Origin: an uncultured Sphingomonas sp.
GTDB lineage: Bacteria; Pseudomonadota; Alphaproteobacteria; Sphingomonadales; Sphingomonadaceae
Direction of reading: 5' to 3'
DNA: 64,000 nucleotides
NCBI RefSeq assembly: GCF_913777625.1
Contig: NZ_CAJYTI010000040.1
Location: 186,001 to 250,000 of the forward strand
The notes below the pieces were generated by a model, which saw only the letters and a list, made by a program, of their open reading frames with translations, searched no databases and was not told the origin of the DNA. Below, in pieces: positions 19,009-26,284 of the stretch (within the stretch, counting starts at the first letter, position 1; each line of letters starts with the position of its first letter). Position numbers and translations under genes: made by a program.

Positions 19009-19623
19009 TCATATCCTTGCGCCCTGGCAAGCACGCGCTCCATACCGTGTGCAGGCCGACGATCGCAGCCTTCTCCCCGGCGTGGCGACCGGCGTTACAA
19101 GCAACGCCCATACCTTATCCGGCGCGGCCCGAGCCGTGCATTCGCCAATCTTCATCAGCGCGCGATAGTCGCGTCGAAGTATGGCGGTAGCGGGGTCGCT
19201 CTCGGTAACCGGATAGGCAAGCGGCGCGACGGACTCGAATCCCGTGGTCGGCGGACGCTTGAGGTCACGCGCGATCAGGGCATTGAACAACAGCCCGCGC
19301 AACAGCAGCTTCGGCATGCGCATTTCCTGTTCGCCGCCAAATCGTCCGGTCGAGACCCTCAGGCATCCCACCATCAGATCGGGAGGAATGCCCGCCTCGC
19401 CGTCACCGCCGACGGGCCGTGCAAGATAGTCGCGCACCGCCTTGCGATTCTCGACGACCGTACAATGGGCGAATTTGGCCGCTGTGGTGCGCGATTGCGC
19501 TGTCGACATAGCGCGCCATTGTTGCGCGCTCGCGACCTCCGGCAGAATCAGCAGTGCGAGCAGCGATCCGAAGACGCGGAGCCGGCCCTTCGCCTTGAGG
19601 CTTTCAGAAATGCTTACGAGCAC
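19009..19623 (-). CDS. Secreted hypothetical protein overlapping the GIN-domain gene
   Basis: A 204-residue protein of unknown function. A GTG start at 19623 gives a signal peptide (core VFGSLLALLILPEVASA, then QQW). The mature part has several cysteines (AHCTVVENRKAVRDYLARP, GCLRVSTGRFGGEQEMRM, IGECTARAAPDKVWALL). Internal ATG starts would delete the export signal, so GTG is preferred. Its first 10 bases overlap the end of the upstream GIN-domain gene, which suggests translational coupling. Similar proteins are common as unannotated sphingomonad exported proteins; I cannot name a family. Confidence 0.65.
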   Translation of the reverse strand: MLVSISESLKAKGRLRVFGSLLALLILPEVASAQQWRAMSTAQSRTTAAKFAHCTVVENRKAVRDYLARPVGGDGEAGIPPDLMVGCLRVSTGRFGGEQEMRMPKLLLRGLLFNALIARDLKRPPTTGFESVAPLAYPVTESDPATAILRRDYRALMKIGECTARAAPDKVWALLVTPVATPGRRLRSSACTRYGARACQGARI

Positions 19624-20339
19624 TTCGCCTCGCCTGATCCGATCTTGCTGACCTTGCACTGCGCGCCGCCGTGCAGTTCGACATCGCCCGAACCCAGGAT
19701 CGAGATTGAGGCCGGGCCGCTCACATTCGCCCGCACGCTGCCTGAACCGGCGATCGAGATGTCGGCGCGAGCAGCCCTGAACTGCTGCCCGCGCAAATCG
19801 CCCGAGCCCGCAACGGACACATCCAGCGTGTCGGCGCGGCCAGCAACGGCGATGTCGCCCGAACCGGCGATGGTCAGTGACGCTTCGTCGGCCGCCGCTG
19901 CCGCGATGTCGAGATCCCCCGAACCCGCCACGACACCGCCGAACTTGCCCTCGACGCGATCGACCCGCAGCGTGCCGGAGCCCGCCACCGTCGCGTTGGT
20001 CAGCCGCGGCATCACGATATGGATCTTGGCCCCGCCGCTCTTGTCCCACATCATCCCGACACGAGTCTTGCGGCCGACGTTGAGCGTCTTGCCGTCGAGG
20101 CGGATGTCGAGCTGGTCGAGCACCTTGGGATCGCCCTCGGCCTGCACCGAGAAGGCGGCGCCGGTGCGCACGTCGATATCGTCCGAGCTCTTCAGGGCGA
20201 CCCCGGTAAAGCCGTTCGCCGCAAAGGCGCGGCTGGCGCCAGTGCCGCTGGCCTCGATCCTGGTGCCCTTGTTTTCGTCCCAGCTGGCGTGGCAGGCGGT
20301 GGCAACAGGCAGCAGGGCGAGGATGAGCAACGGACGCAT
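19614..20339 (-). CDS. Head GIN domain-containing (DUF2807) exported protein
   Basis: A 241-residue protein, probably a lipoprotein: MRPLLILALLPVATAC gives a signal peptide with a possible lipidated cysteine at 16. The rest is a right-handed parallel beta-like DUF2807/GIN domain built from repeated turns VAGSGDL, IAGSGDI, VAGSGDL, IAGSGSV and ILGSGDV at about 20-residue intervals. Such proteins are periplasmic or outer-membrane associated, of unknown role. The ATG at 20339 has GGGAG 7 bases upstream; an in-frame start at 20390 would add a non-signal leader. It is followed without a gap by a secreted partner. Confidence 0.82.
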   Translation of the reverse strand: MRPLLILALLPVATACHASWDENKGTRIEASGTGASRAFAANGFTGVALKSSDDIDVRTGAAFSVQAEGDPKVLDQLDIRLDGKTLNVGRKTRVGMMWDKSGGAKIHIVMPRLTNATVAGSGTLRVDRVEGKFGGVVAGSGDLDIAAAAADEASLTIAGSGDIAVAGRADTLDVSVAGSGDLRGQQFRAARADISIAGSGSVRANVSGPASISILGSGDVELHGGAQCKVSKIGSGEAKCS

Positions 20340-20350
20340 GGCGGATCTCC

Positions 20351-20382
20351 CGATCGTGTGTTGCCGCCATAATACACGATCG
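20351..20382. promoter_or_regulatory. Inverted repeat upstream of the GIN-domain gene
   Basis: CGATCGTGT at 20351-20359 and ACACGATCG at 20374-20382 form a perfect 9-base inverted repeat with a 14-base spacer, 12 bases upstream of the gene start. The spacer contains TATTAT on the coding strand. It could be an operator covering the promoter or transcription start, or a leader hairpin; the regulator is unknown. Confidence 0.5.
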
Positions 20383-20392
20383 GCGCGCAACG

Positions 20393-20428
20393 AAAAGGGG
20401 GCGCGAACCCATGGTTCCGCCCCCTTTT
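20393..20428. terminator. Bidirectional intrinsic terminator between carD and the GIN-domain gene
   Basis: AAAAGGGGGCG at 20393-20403 pairs perfectly with CGCCCCCTTTT at 20418-20428. The loop itself contains GAACC/GGTTC, which extends the stem. With A and T tracts on both sides it fits a Rho-independent terminator for the leftward carD transcript, whose stop lies 23 bases away. Confidence 0.85.
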
Positions 20429-20450
20429 GCGTCCGACCCGGATCCGCGCC

Positions 20451-20984
20451 TCAGGCGGGAACCTTGTCCTTGTTGTGGATCGCTGCGGCCTTGCGCAGGA
20501 TGTCCAGGATCTTCTCGAGCGCCGCGGGCTCGTCGAGCTCCTCCATCGCCGCCAGCTCGCGGGCGAGGCGGCTGGCCGCGCCTTCGAAGATCTGCCGCTC
20601 GGAATAGCTCTGCTCGGGCTGGTCGTCGGCGCGGAACAGGTCGCGGACCACTTCGGCGATCGACACCAGGTCACCCGAATTGATCTTGGCTTCATATTCC
20701 TGGGCGCGGCGCGACCACATGGTACGCTTGACCTTGGGCTTGCCCTTCAGCGTATCGAGCGCTTCCTTGAGCGTCTTGTCGCTGGAAAGCTTGCGCATGC
20801 CCACGCTCTCGGCCTTGTTGGTGGGCACGCGGAGCGTCATTTTCTCTTTTTCGAAACGCAGGACGTAGAGTTCGAGCTGCATTCCAGCAATTTCCTGCTT
20901 TTGCAGCTCGATTACACGGCCTACGCCGTGCTTGGGGTAAACGACATAATCGCCGACATCGAAGGACAGCGCCTTGGCAGCCAT
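20451..20984 (-). CDS. carD: CarD/CdnL-family RNA polymerase-binding regulator
   Basis: A 177-residue protein. The N-terminal RNAP-interaction domain (Tudor-like, about 5-65) has FDVGDYVVYPKHGVGRVIEL and KEKMTLRVPTNKAESVGMRK; the C-terminal helical part (about 75-170) has TMWSRRAQEYEAKINSGDL. CarD-type proteins bind the RNA polymerase beta subunit and stabilise open complexes at many promoters, including rRNA genes. It is transcribed alone towards a strong terminator. The 256-base upstream gap should hold its promoter. Confidence 0.93.
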   Translation of the reverse strand: MAAKALSFDVGDYVVYPKHGVGRVIELQKQEIAGMQLELYVLRFEKEKMTLRVPTNKAESVGMRKLSSDKTLKEALDTLKGKPKVKRTMWSRRAQEYEAKINSGDLVSIAEVVRDLFRADDQPEQSYSERQIFEGAASRLARELAAMEELDEPAALEKILDILRKAAAIHNKDKVPA

Positions 20985-21240
20985 GTGCGAGGAACCTTTC
21001 GTGAATTACCGGCCCCGGTTGGATTGCGGACCCCGCCCAGGCGCGCGACACGCGGCGGACGGGAAAACACGGGGCATACGCTAGCGTCTCCGGGCGAAGG
21101 CGAGTCTTTCTGCCTTCGTCGCGCACTATTTAACACGCTCGTAATAAAATTACCAGTGAAAGGTCACGCGCACGGCGCATAAATCCATGCGCCTGCTCCA
21201 TTTCGGGCCTGTTGCGCGCGGCGGCGGGCGCCGCCCGCGA
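20985..21240. other. Intergenic region between fdxA and carD
   Basis: This holds the leftward carD promoter and the 3' flank of fdxA. A relatively AT-rich part lies at about 21125-21185 (around TTAACACGCTCGTAATAAAAT), a good place for the carD promoter. No gene is seen. Confidence 0.4.
21224..21238 (-). terminator. Short GC hairpin after fdxA
   Basis: GCGGGC and GCCCGC pair around a three-base loop directly 2 bases past the fdxA stop. There is no U tract, so it is only a candidate terminator. Confidence 0.35.
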
Positions 21241-21579
21241 TCAATCGCCCGAGCCGGGGTTCGGCGAGAAATATTTATCGAACTTGTCGGTCTCAGCCTT
21301 CATCGCATCGGCGTCCGCCGGTGCTTCCCCCTTGGTGGTGATGTTGGGCCACTGCTCCGAATAGGTACGGTTGAGCTCCAGCCACTTTTCCAGGCCGTTC
21401 TCGGTATCCGGCAGGATCGCCTCGGCCGGGCATTCCGGCTCGCACACGCCGCAATCGATGCATTCGTTCGGGTTGATGACGAGCATGTTCTCGCCCTCGT
21501 AGAAACAGTCGACCGGACAGACCTCGACACAGTCCATGTACTTGCACCGGATGCACGCGTCGGTGACGACATAGGTCAT
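21241..21579 (-). CDS. fdxA: 7Fe-type ferredoxin FdxA
   Basis: A 112-residue ferredoxin. The N-terminal half holds cysteines C9, C12, C17, C21, C25 and C40, C43, C46, C50, the arrangement of the 7Fe (one [3Fe-4S] and one [4Fe-4S]) FdxA family. The C-terminal 60 residues are the usual charged extension. It is a soluble electron carrier; its redox partners in sphingomonads are not defined. It is followed in the direction of transcription by carD and preceded by the S4-domain gene, the standard order in this family of bacteria. Confidence 0.95.
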   Translation of the reverse strand: MTYVVTDACIRCKYMDCVEVCPVDCFYEGENMLVINPNECIDCGVCEPECPAEAILPDTENGLEKWLELNRTYSEQWPNITTKGEAPADADAMKAETDKFDKYFSPNPGSGD

Positions 21580-21645
21580 TGGGAAAACGGTCCTTGGTTG
21601 CGAACGATCAATTCGGGGTCCTGCTATGCGCGGGCGGGCGCCACG

Positions 21646-21957
21646 TCAATCACCGGGCATGTCCTGAACGCCGCGATCGGTGACGAGATCCTCGTAGCAT
21701 TCGCGCGCCTCGCCCGGCGGGCCGCGGCGGATCGGGAGGGCCTCGACCCGGAGCACGCGGACCTTGCCCTGAATGGGGAAGGCGAGGATCGCGCCGACGC
21801 GCACGCCGGCGGAGGAGCGCTCGACCCGGCGGCCGTCGATCCGCAACAGACCCTTCTCGCAGAGTGCCTGGGCCGCGCTGCGGGTCTTCACAATCCGCGC
21901 GTACCACAGGAAGCGATCGAGCCGCATCGCCGGGCCGTGTCCCGACGGCTCAGCCAT
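21646..21957 (-). CDS. S4 domain RNA-binding protein (Hsp15-like)
   Basis: A roughly 103-residue protein with an S4 domain: MRLDRFLWYARIVKTRSAAQ, followed by GLLRIDGRRVERSSAGVRVGAILAF. The family includes Hsp15/HslR, which recycles stalled 50S subunits, but orthology is not certain. The ATG at 21957 overlaps the 3' end of the helicase gene by 8 bases; ATG 21927 (MRLDRF) is an alternative that begins exactly at the domain. Translation is probably coupled to the helicase. Confidence 0.85.
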   Translation of the reverse strand: MAEPSGHGPAMRLDRFLWYARIVKTRSAAQALCEKGLLRIDGRRVERSSAGVRVGAILAFPIQGKVRVLRVEALPIRRGPPGEARECYEDLVTDRGVQDMPGD

Positions 21958-24427
21958 TGCGGAGCGCCGCCAAGGCCGCGAACGCATTGCCGGGAACCAC
22001 GACCGGCTTGGGCTTGGCCAGCGGCGTCAGCCCCTGCCAGATCCAGCGCTGCGGTGCGTCGGCGTCGCCGCGAGCGGTGCGGAAGCCGAGCTGCGCCATC
22101 AGCCGCGCCATCGTCTCTGGTTTGAGCCCGATCGAGGTGGCGAGCGCGGGATCGGGGGCGAAGGGCTTGCGGCCCTGCCGCGCCTCGTGCGCCGCACGGG
22201 CGATCCGCTCGACCAAGTCGACCCGCACCGCCTGCGCACCGAACGGGCGAAAGCCATAAGAGAGATCCGCCCCGGCGCCGTCGCGCGCAAGCACCACGGC
22301 GGCATCGGGCGGCGCTTGCTCCAGCTCCATCAACGCGCGACGGCGGGCGGCGGCGCGGGGCTTGAGCAGCGACGGGGCGAACAGGTCGAGCGTGCCGATG
22401 GTCATGCCGATCTTGCGCAACCGGTGCCGCGCGGGGCCGTCCAGCGCCTCGATCATCCCGCCCGCCGCGCGGCGGGGCAGCAGTCCGCCCTGTTCGAGCA
22501 GCGCATTGGCCAGCGCGCGCAGGGGCGCACCGGCGGCTTCCTCGCGCGTGATCGCATCGAGCTTGGCAAGAACCGGCAGGTCGCCCGCAACGCGCTCGGC
22601 GAACCAGCGCTCCAGCCGCGTCTGCACCGCCGCCTTGGCCTGCGGATCGAGCACGTCGAGCGCGCGATCCAGCTGCACGCGCGGCCGGACCAGATTGGCG
22701 CCGGGCTTGAGCAGCGCGACATCGTGCCCGCGCCAGTGGAGCGCGGTGCCGACCTGGGTCAGCTCCGCGTCCGGCGCCGCAGCCAGCGCCGACCCGCGGC
22801 GGCGATATTCGCCCGCCAGTCGCTTCTCCGCAGCGGCGAGCAGCATGCGCTTGTCCCCCGCCCGCGCCTCGGCCGCGACCTTGAAGCGAAAGCCTTCCAG
22901 TGTGCCGAGCGGATGCTCCTCGACGCTCACCTCGCCTTCGGGACCGATCGTCACCGGCAGGGTGGAGGCATCCGCACCGATCTGGCGGAGCAGCACGGTC
23001 GTGCGCTTGTCGACGAAGCGCTGGGTGAGGCTGGCATGGAGCGCGTCCGACAGCTTCTCCTCGATCGCGCGCGTCCGCTCGGCCCAATGGGCGGGCTCCT
23101 CCAGCCAGTCGGCGCGGTGGGCGATATAGGCCCAGCTGCGCGCGGCGGCGATGCGGCCGGCGAGCGTCTCGACGTCGCCGCCCATATTGTCGAGCCGCTG
23201 GATCTCGTCGGCGAACCATTGGTGCGGCACATGGCCGCGCCCTTCGGACAGATGCCCGAACAGCCTTCCTACGAAGCGCGCATGCGGATCGACGCCGAGC
23301 TTGCGGAAGTCGGGCAGCCCGCACGCGGCCCAGAGCCGTGCGACCATCCGGGGATGCCGCACGCGGTCGCGGACCCAGCGTTCCTCGGACAGTCGCTTGA
23401 GCACGGCGAGGTCGGTCGCCTGCGGTGCGGCGCGTAGCACCTCGGCCTCGGGCTTGCGCTCCAAGCTGCCGATCAGCGCGTCGATGCTGTCGAAATCGGG
23501 CTCGCCCTCGCGCCAGTAGAGATGCTCGAGCCTGGGCACCTGGTGCCCTTCGATCGCCAGCACCTCCTCGGGGGTGAACGCGCTCGGCCCTTCCGCGTGC
23601 AGCGCGCCGAAGGTGCCGTCCTTCTGGTGGCGCCCGGCGCGGCCGGCGATCTGCGCCATCTCGGCGATGGTCAGGCGGCGCTGGCGGCGCCCGTCGAACT
23701 TGTGGAGCGAGGCGAAGGCGACATGGTGGACGTCCATGTTGAGCCCCATGCCGATCGCATCGGTGGCAACGAGATAGTCGACCTCGCCCGCCTGGAACAT
23801 CGCCACCTGGGCGTTGCGGGTGCGCGGGGACAGCGCCCCCATCACCACCGCCGCGCCGCCGCGCAAGCGCCGCAGCGCCTCGGCCACGGCATAGACTTCC
23901 TCCGCCGAGAAGGCGACGATCGCCGAGCGGCGCGGCAGGCGGGAGAGCTTCTTGGCCCCGGCATAGCTGAGCGTCGAGAAGCGCGGGCGCCCGACCACCT
24001 CCGCCTCGGGCACCAGCGCCTTGAGCATCGGGCGCAGGCTGTCCGATCCGAGGATCATCGTCTCCTCCCGGCCGCGCGCGCGCAGCAGGCGATCGGTGAA
24101 GACATGGCCGCGCTCGGGGTCGGCGCCGAGCTGCGCCTCGTCGAGCGCGACGAACGCAGTCTCGCGCTCCAGCGGCATGCTCTCGGCCGTGCAGCAGAAC
24201 CAGCGCGCCTTGGGCGGCAGGATCTTTTCCTCGCCGGTGATCAGCGCGACTTCGGTGGGCCCCTTCATCCGGACGATGCGGTCATACACCTCGCGCGCCA
24301 GCAGCCGCAGCGGGAAGCCGATCATGCCGCTGGCATGGCCGCACATCCGCTCGACGGCGAGGTGGGTCTTGCCGGTGTTGGTGGGCCCCAGCACTGCCGT
24401 GACGGGCGAACGGGCGAACTGGCTCAT
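21950..24427 (-). CDS. Suv3-like superfamily 2 RNA helicase
   Basis: An 825-residue helicase. Motif I is LGPTNTGKTHLAVERM near residue 13, motif II is DEAQLGADPERG, then TDAIGMGLNMDV and QIAGRAGRHQKDG of the second RecA domain. Long helical C-terminal domains follow (to about 800). This is the alphaproteobacterial relative of mitochondrial SUV3, thought to act in RNA turnover, although bacterial function is little studied. It heads the helicase-S4 unit and diverges from the M23 peptidase gene. No frame damage is seen. Confidence 0.88.
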   Translation of the reverse strand: MSQFARSPVTAVLGPTNTGKTHLAVERMCGHASGMIGFPLRLLAREVYDRIVRMKGPTEVALITGEEKILPPKARWFCCTAESMPLERETAFVALDEAQLGADPERGHVFTDRLLRARGREETMILGSDSLRPMLKALVPEAEVVGRPRFSTLSYAGAKKLSRLPRRSAIVAFSAEEVYAVAEALRRLRGGAAVVMGALSPRTRNAQVAMFQAGEVDYLVATDAIGMGLNMDVHHVAFASLHKFDGRRQRRLTIAEMAQIAGRAGRHQKDGTFGALHAEGPSAFTPEEVLAIEGHQVPRLEHLYWREGEPDFDSIDALIGSLERKPEAEVLRAAPQATDLAVLKRLSEERWVRDRVRHPRMVARLWAACGLPDFRKLGVDPHARFVGRLFGHLSEGRGHVPHQWFADEIQRLDNMGGDVETLAGRIAAARSWAYIAHRADWLEEPAHWAERTRAIEEKLSDALHASLTQRFVDKRTTVLLRQIGADASTLPVTIGPEGEVSVEEHPLGTLEGFRFKVAAEARAGDKRMLLAAAEKRLAGEYRRRGSALAAAPDAELTQVGTALHWRGHDVALLKPGANLVRPRVQLDRALDVLDPQAKAAVQTRLERWFAERVAGDLPVLAKLDAITREEAAGAPLRALANALLEQGGLLPRRAAGGMIEALDGPARHRLRKIGMTIGTLDLFAPSLLKPRAAARRRALMELEQAPPDAAVVLARDGAGADLSYGFRPFGAQAVRVDLVERIARAAHEARQGRKPFAPDPALATSIGLKPETMARLMAQLGFRTARGDADAPQRWIWQGLTPLAKPKPVVVPGNAFAALAALRNG

Positions 24428-24525
24428 GTTGCTTTCAAGATCGTCGCCCGCAGGGCGTTAGGCAACTCCCTTGCACCGCTTTTCTACATATCCGCGACGG
24501 TTGCGGCCGATCCGGTCCCTTCGCC

Positions 24526-24561
24526 GCACCTTCCGCACGGGTCACCGCGTGCGGAAGGTGC
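24526..24561. promoter_or_regulatory. 14-bp perfect inverted repeat in the helicase/M23 divergent gap
   Basis: GCACCTTCCGCACG at 24526-24539 and its exact complement at 24548-24561 flank an 8-base loop. It lies in the 235-base gap between the two divergent start codons (24427 and 24663), so it is not at the end of either gene. There is no U tract on either side. An operator, leader structure or small-RNA hairpin are all possible; I see no ORF using it. Confidence 0.55.
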
Positions 24562-24662
24562 AGGTTCCAAACTTAATTTGACTTTAAGGGCATGATTCCA
24601 GAGTGATTCGATGGACGTGCCGCTTTTGCGGTGCGCAGAACGGGTCTTAGGGGCAGCACCGC

Positions 24663-26144
24663 TTGTTCTTTCGCGACGAACATGGCTCGGGCCTGGCCGG
24701 CGGCGGCGGTGGCCTGGCGCGAGCGATCCCGGCGGCGGTGGTGCCGGCGCGGATCGGCAAGCGGCTCGCGACCCTCGACCTCGTCCCCGATCTCGGCGCC
24801 GATATCGGCTCGCGCACCTGGCTTCGGGGTGCTGCCACCTGTGCCGCGCTATGCGCCGCGACCTGGATGCTCGCGCCGGGCTTCGACCGGCCGATCACCG
24901 GCATCGTCCCTGCCCCGCTGACCGGCGAAGCCGAGCAGGCGCAGCAGGCACAGGCGATCGCGCCGCTCGCCAAGGGATCGCGTACCGGCGTGCATGTCGC
25001 GGCATCCGGCCTGGTCAAGCCGCTCAGCGATACCCCCGAACGCCCGATCATCGAGCATGAAGCGCGGCTCGCCAGCGGCACGATGCTGCGCGGCGTGCTG
25101 CAGCGCTCGGGCGTAGGCGAGGCCGATGCCGGGATCGTCGCGAGCCTGGTGTCGGGGGCAATGCCGCTCGGCCAGATCCAGCGCAACACGGTGCTCGAGA
25201 TGACGCTGGGCCGCCGCGTCGACACGTCGCAGCCGCGCCCGCTGGAAAAGCTCGCCTTCCGCGCCGCCTTCGATCGGCGGATCGAGATCGCCCGCACGGG
25301 CGCCGCATTGGCGATCAAGTCGATTCCGATTGCGATCGACCGCACGCCGCTGCGCGTCCAGGGGCTGATCGGATCGAGCCTCTACCGCTCGGCCCGCGCC
25401 GCCGGCGCGCCGGCCAAGGCAGTGGAAGGATTCCTGCGCACGCTGGCCAGCCGCGTCTCGGTGTCCAAGCTGGGATCGTCGTGCAAGTTCGACCTGATCC
25501 TCGGCCAGGCGCGTGCCGCCACCGGCGAGGTTCAATATGGCCAGCTGATGTATGCCGGCGTCACGGGCTGCGCGAACAGCGTCCAGCTCGCCCCCTGGGA
25601 GAGCGACGGCAAGACCGAGTGGTTCGACGCCAGCGGCACCGGCAGCAAGACCGGCATGATGATGATGCCGGTCAATGGCCGCTTCTCCTCCGCCTTCGGC
25701 ATGCGGATGCACCCGATCCTGGGATACAGGCGGGAGCATAAGGGCATCGACATCGCCGCGCCTTATGGTTCTCCGGTCTATGCAGCCGTCGACGGCGTGG
25801 TTCGTGTCGCCGGCGGGTCGGCAGGCTATGGGAACCTGGTGCGGATCGAGCATGGCGGTGGCTTTGGCACCGGCTATGCGCATCTGAGTAAAATCATGGT
25901 CCGCCCCGGACAGTCGGTGCGCAAGGGCCAGCAGATCGGCCGCAGCGGCAATTCCGGCCTGTCGACCGGCCCGCACCTCCATTTCGAGACGACTCGCAAC
26001 GGCCAGGCGGTCAACCCGCGCACGGTATCGTTCGTCTCGGTCCGTCGCCTGACCGGCGGCGCGCTGGGTGCGTTTCAGGCGAAGTTGCACGGGCTGATGG
26101 CGGTGCCGGTCGGGCACGGCGTGCAGAAGGACGCAGCGGAGTAA
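24663..26144 (+). CDS. M23 family metallopeptidase (murein endopeptidase type)
   Basis: A 493-residue protein with a TTG start at 24663 (AGGGG upstream). A hydrophobic segment at about 58-72 (GAATCAALCAATWML) anchors it to the inner membrane. A central domain (about 110-290) precedes the peptidase domain, with zinc ligands in HKGIDIAAPYGSPVYAA (H and D), YAHLSKI and GPHLHFE. Family members cut peptidoglycan cross-bridges during growth or regulate amidases. The motifs are complete, so it should be active. A REP pair follows the stop by 26 bases. Confidence 0.9.
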   Translation: MFFRDEHGSGLAGGGGGLARAIPAAVVPARIGKRLATLDLVPDLGADIGSRTWLRGAATCAALCAATWMLAPGFDRPITGIVPAPLTGEAEQAQQAQAIAPLAKGSRTGVHVAASGLVKPLSDTPERPIIEHEARLASGTMLRGVLQRSGVGEADAGIVASLVSGAMPLGQIQRNTVLEMTLGRRVDTSQPRPLEKLAFRAAFDRRIEIARTGAALAIKSIPIAIDRTPLRVQGLIGSSLYRSARAAGAPAKAVEGFLRTLASRVSVSKLGSSCKFDLILGQARAATGEVQYGQLMYAGVTGCANSVQLAPWESDGKTEWFDASGTGSKTGMMMMPVNGRFSSAFGMRMHPILGYRREHKGIDIAAPYGSPVYAAVDGVVRVAGGSAGYGNLVRIEHGGGFGTGYAHLSKIMVRPGQSVRKGQQIGRSGNSGLSTGPHLHFETTRNGQAVNPRTVSFVSVRRLTGGALGAFQAKLHGLMAVPVGHGVQKDAAE

Positions 26145-26169
26145 CGAACCGCGGGGACCACGGACCCTG

Positions 26170-26265
26170 CGTCATTCCCGCGAAGGCGGGGATCCATTCG
26201 CCGTTCCGCCGCAGCAAGCGCCGCCACGACTCAGCCAATGGATTCCCGCCTTCGCGGGAATGACG
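26170..26265. repeat. Dispersed palindromic REP pair, copy 2
   Basis: Two hairpin units in inverted orientation: CGTCATTCCCGCGAAGGCGG at the left edge and its counterpart ending CGCGGGAATGACG at the right edge, with about 45 unrelated bases between. It lies between the convergent M23 and HerA-like genes and may act in 3'-end formation. It is the closest to an unmutated copy of the three. Confidence 0.9.
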
Positions 26266-26284
26266 GTGGTTGGAGTGGAGGGGT

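Noticed and set aside
19225..19250. Sequence ACTCGAATCCCG resembling a tRNA T-arm
   Set aside because: No acceptor stem, D-arm or anticodon arm can be folded around it, and it lies inside the secreted-protein gene.
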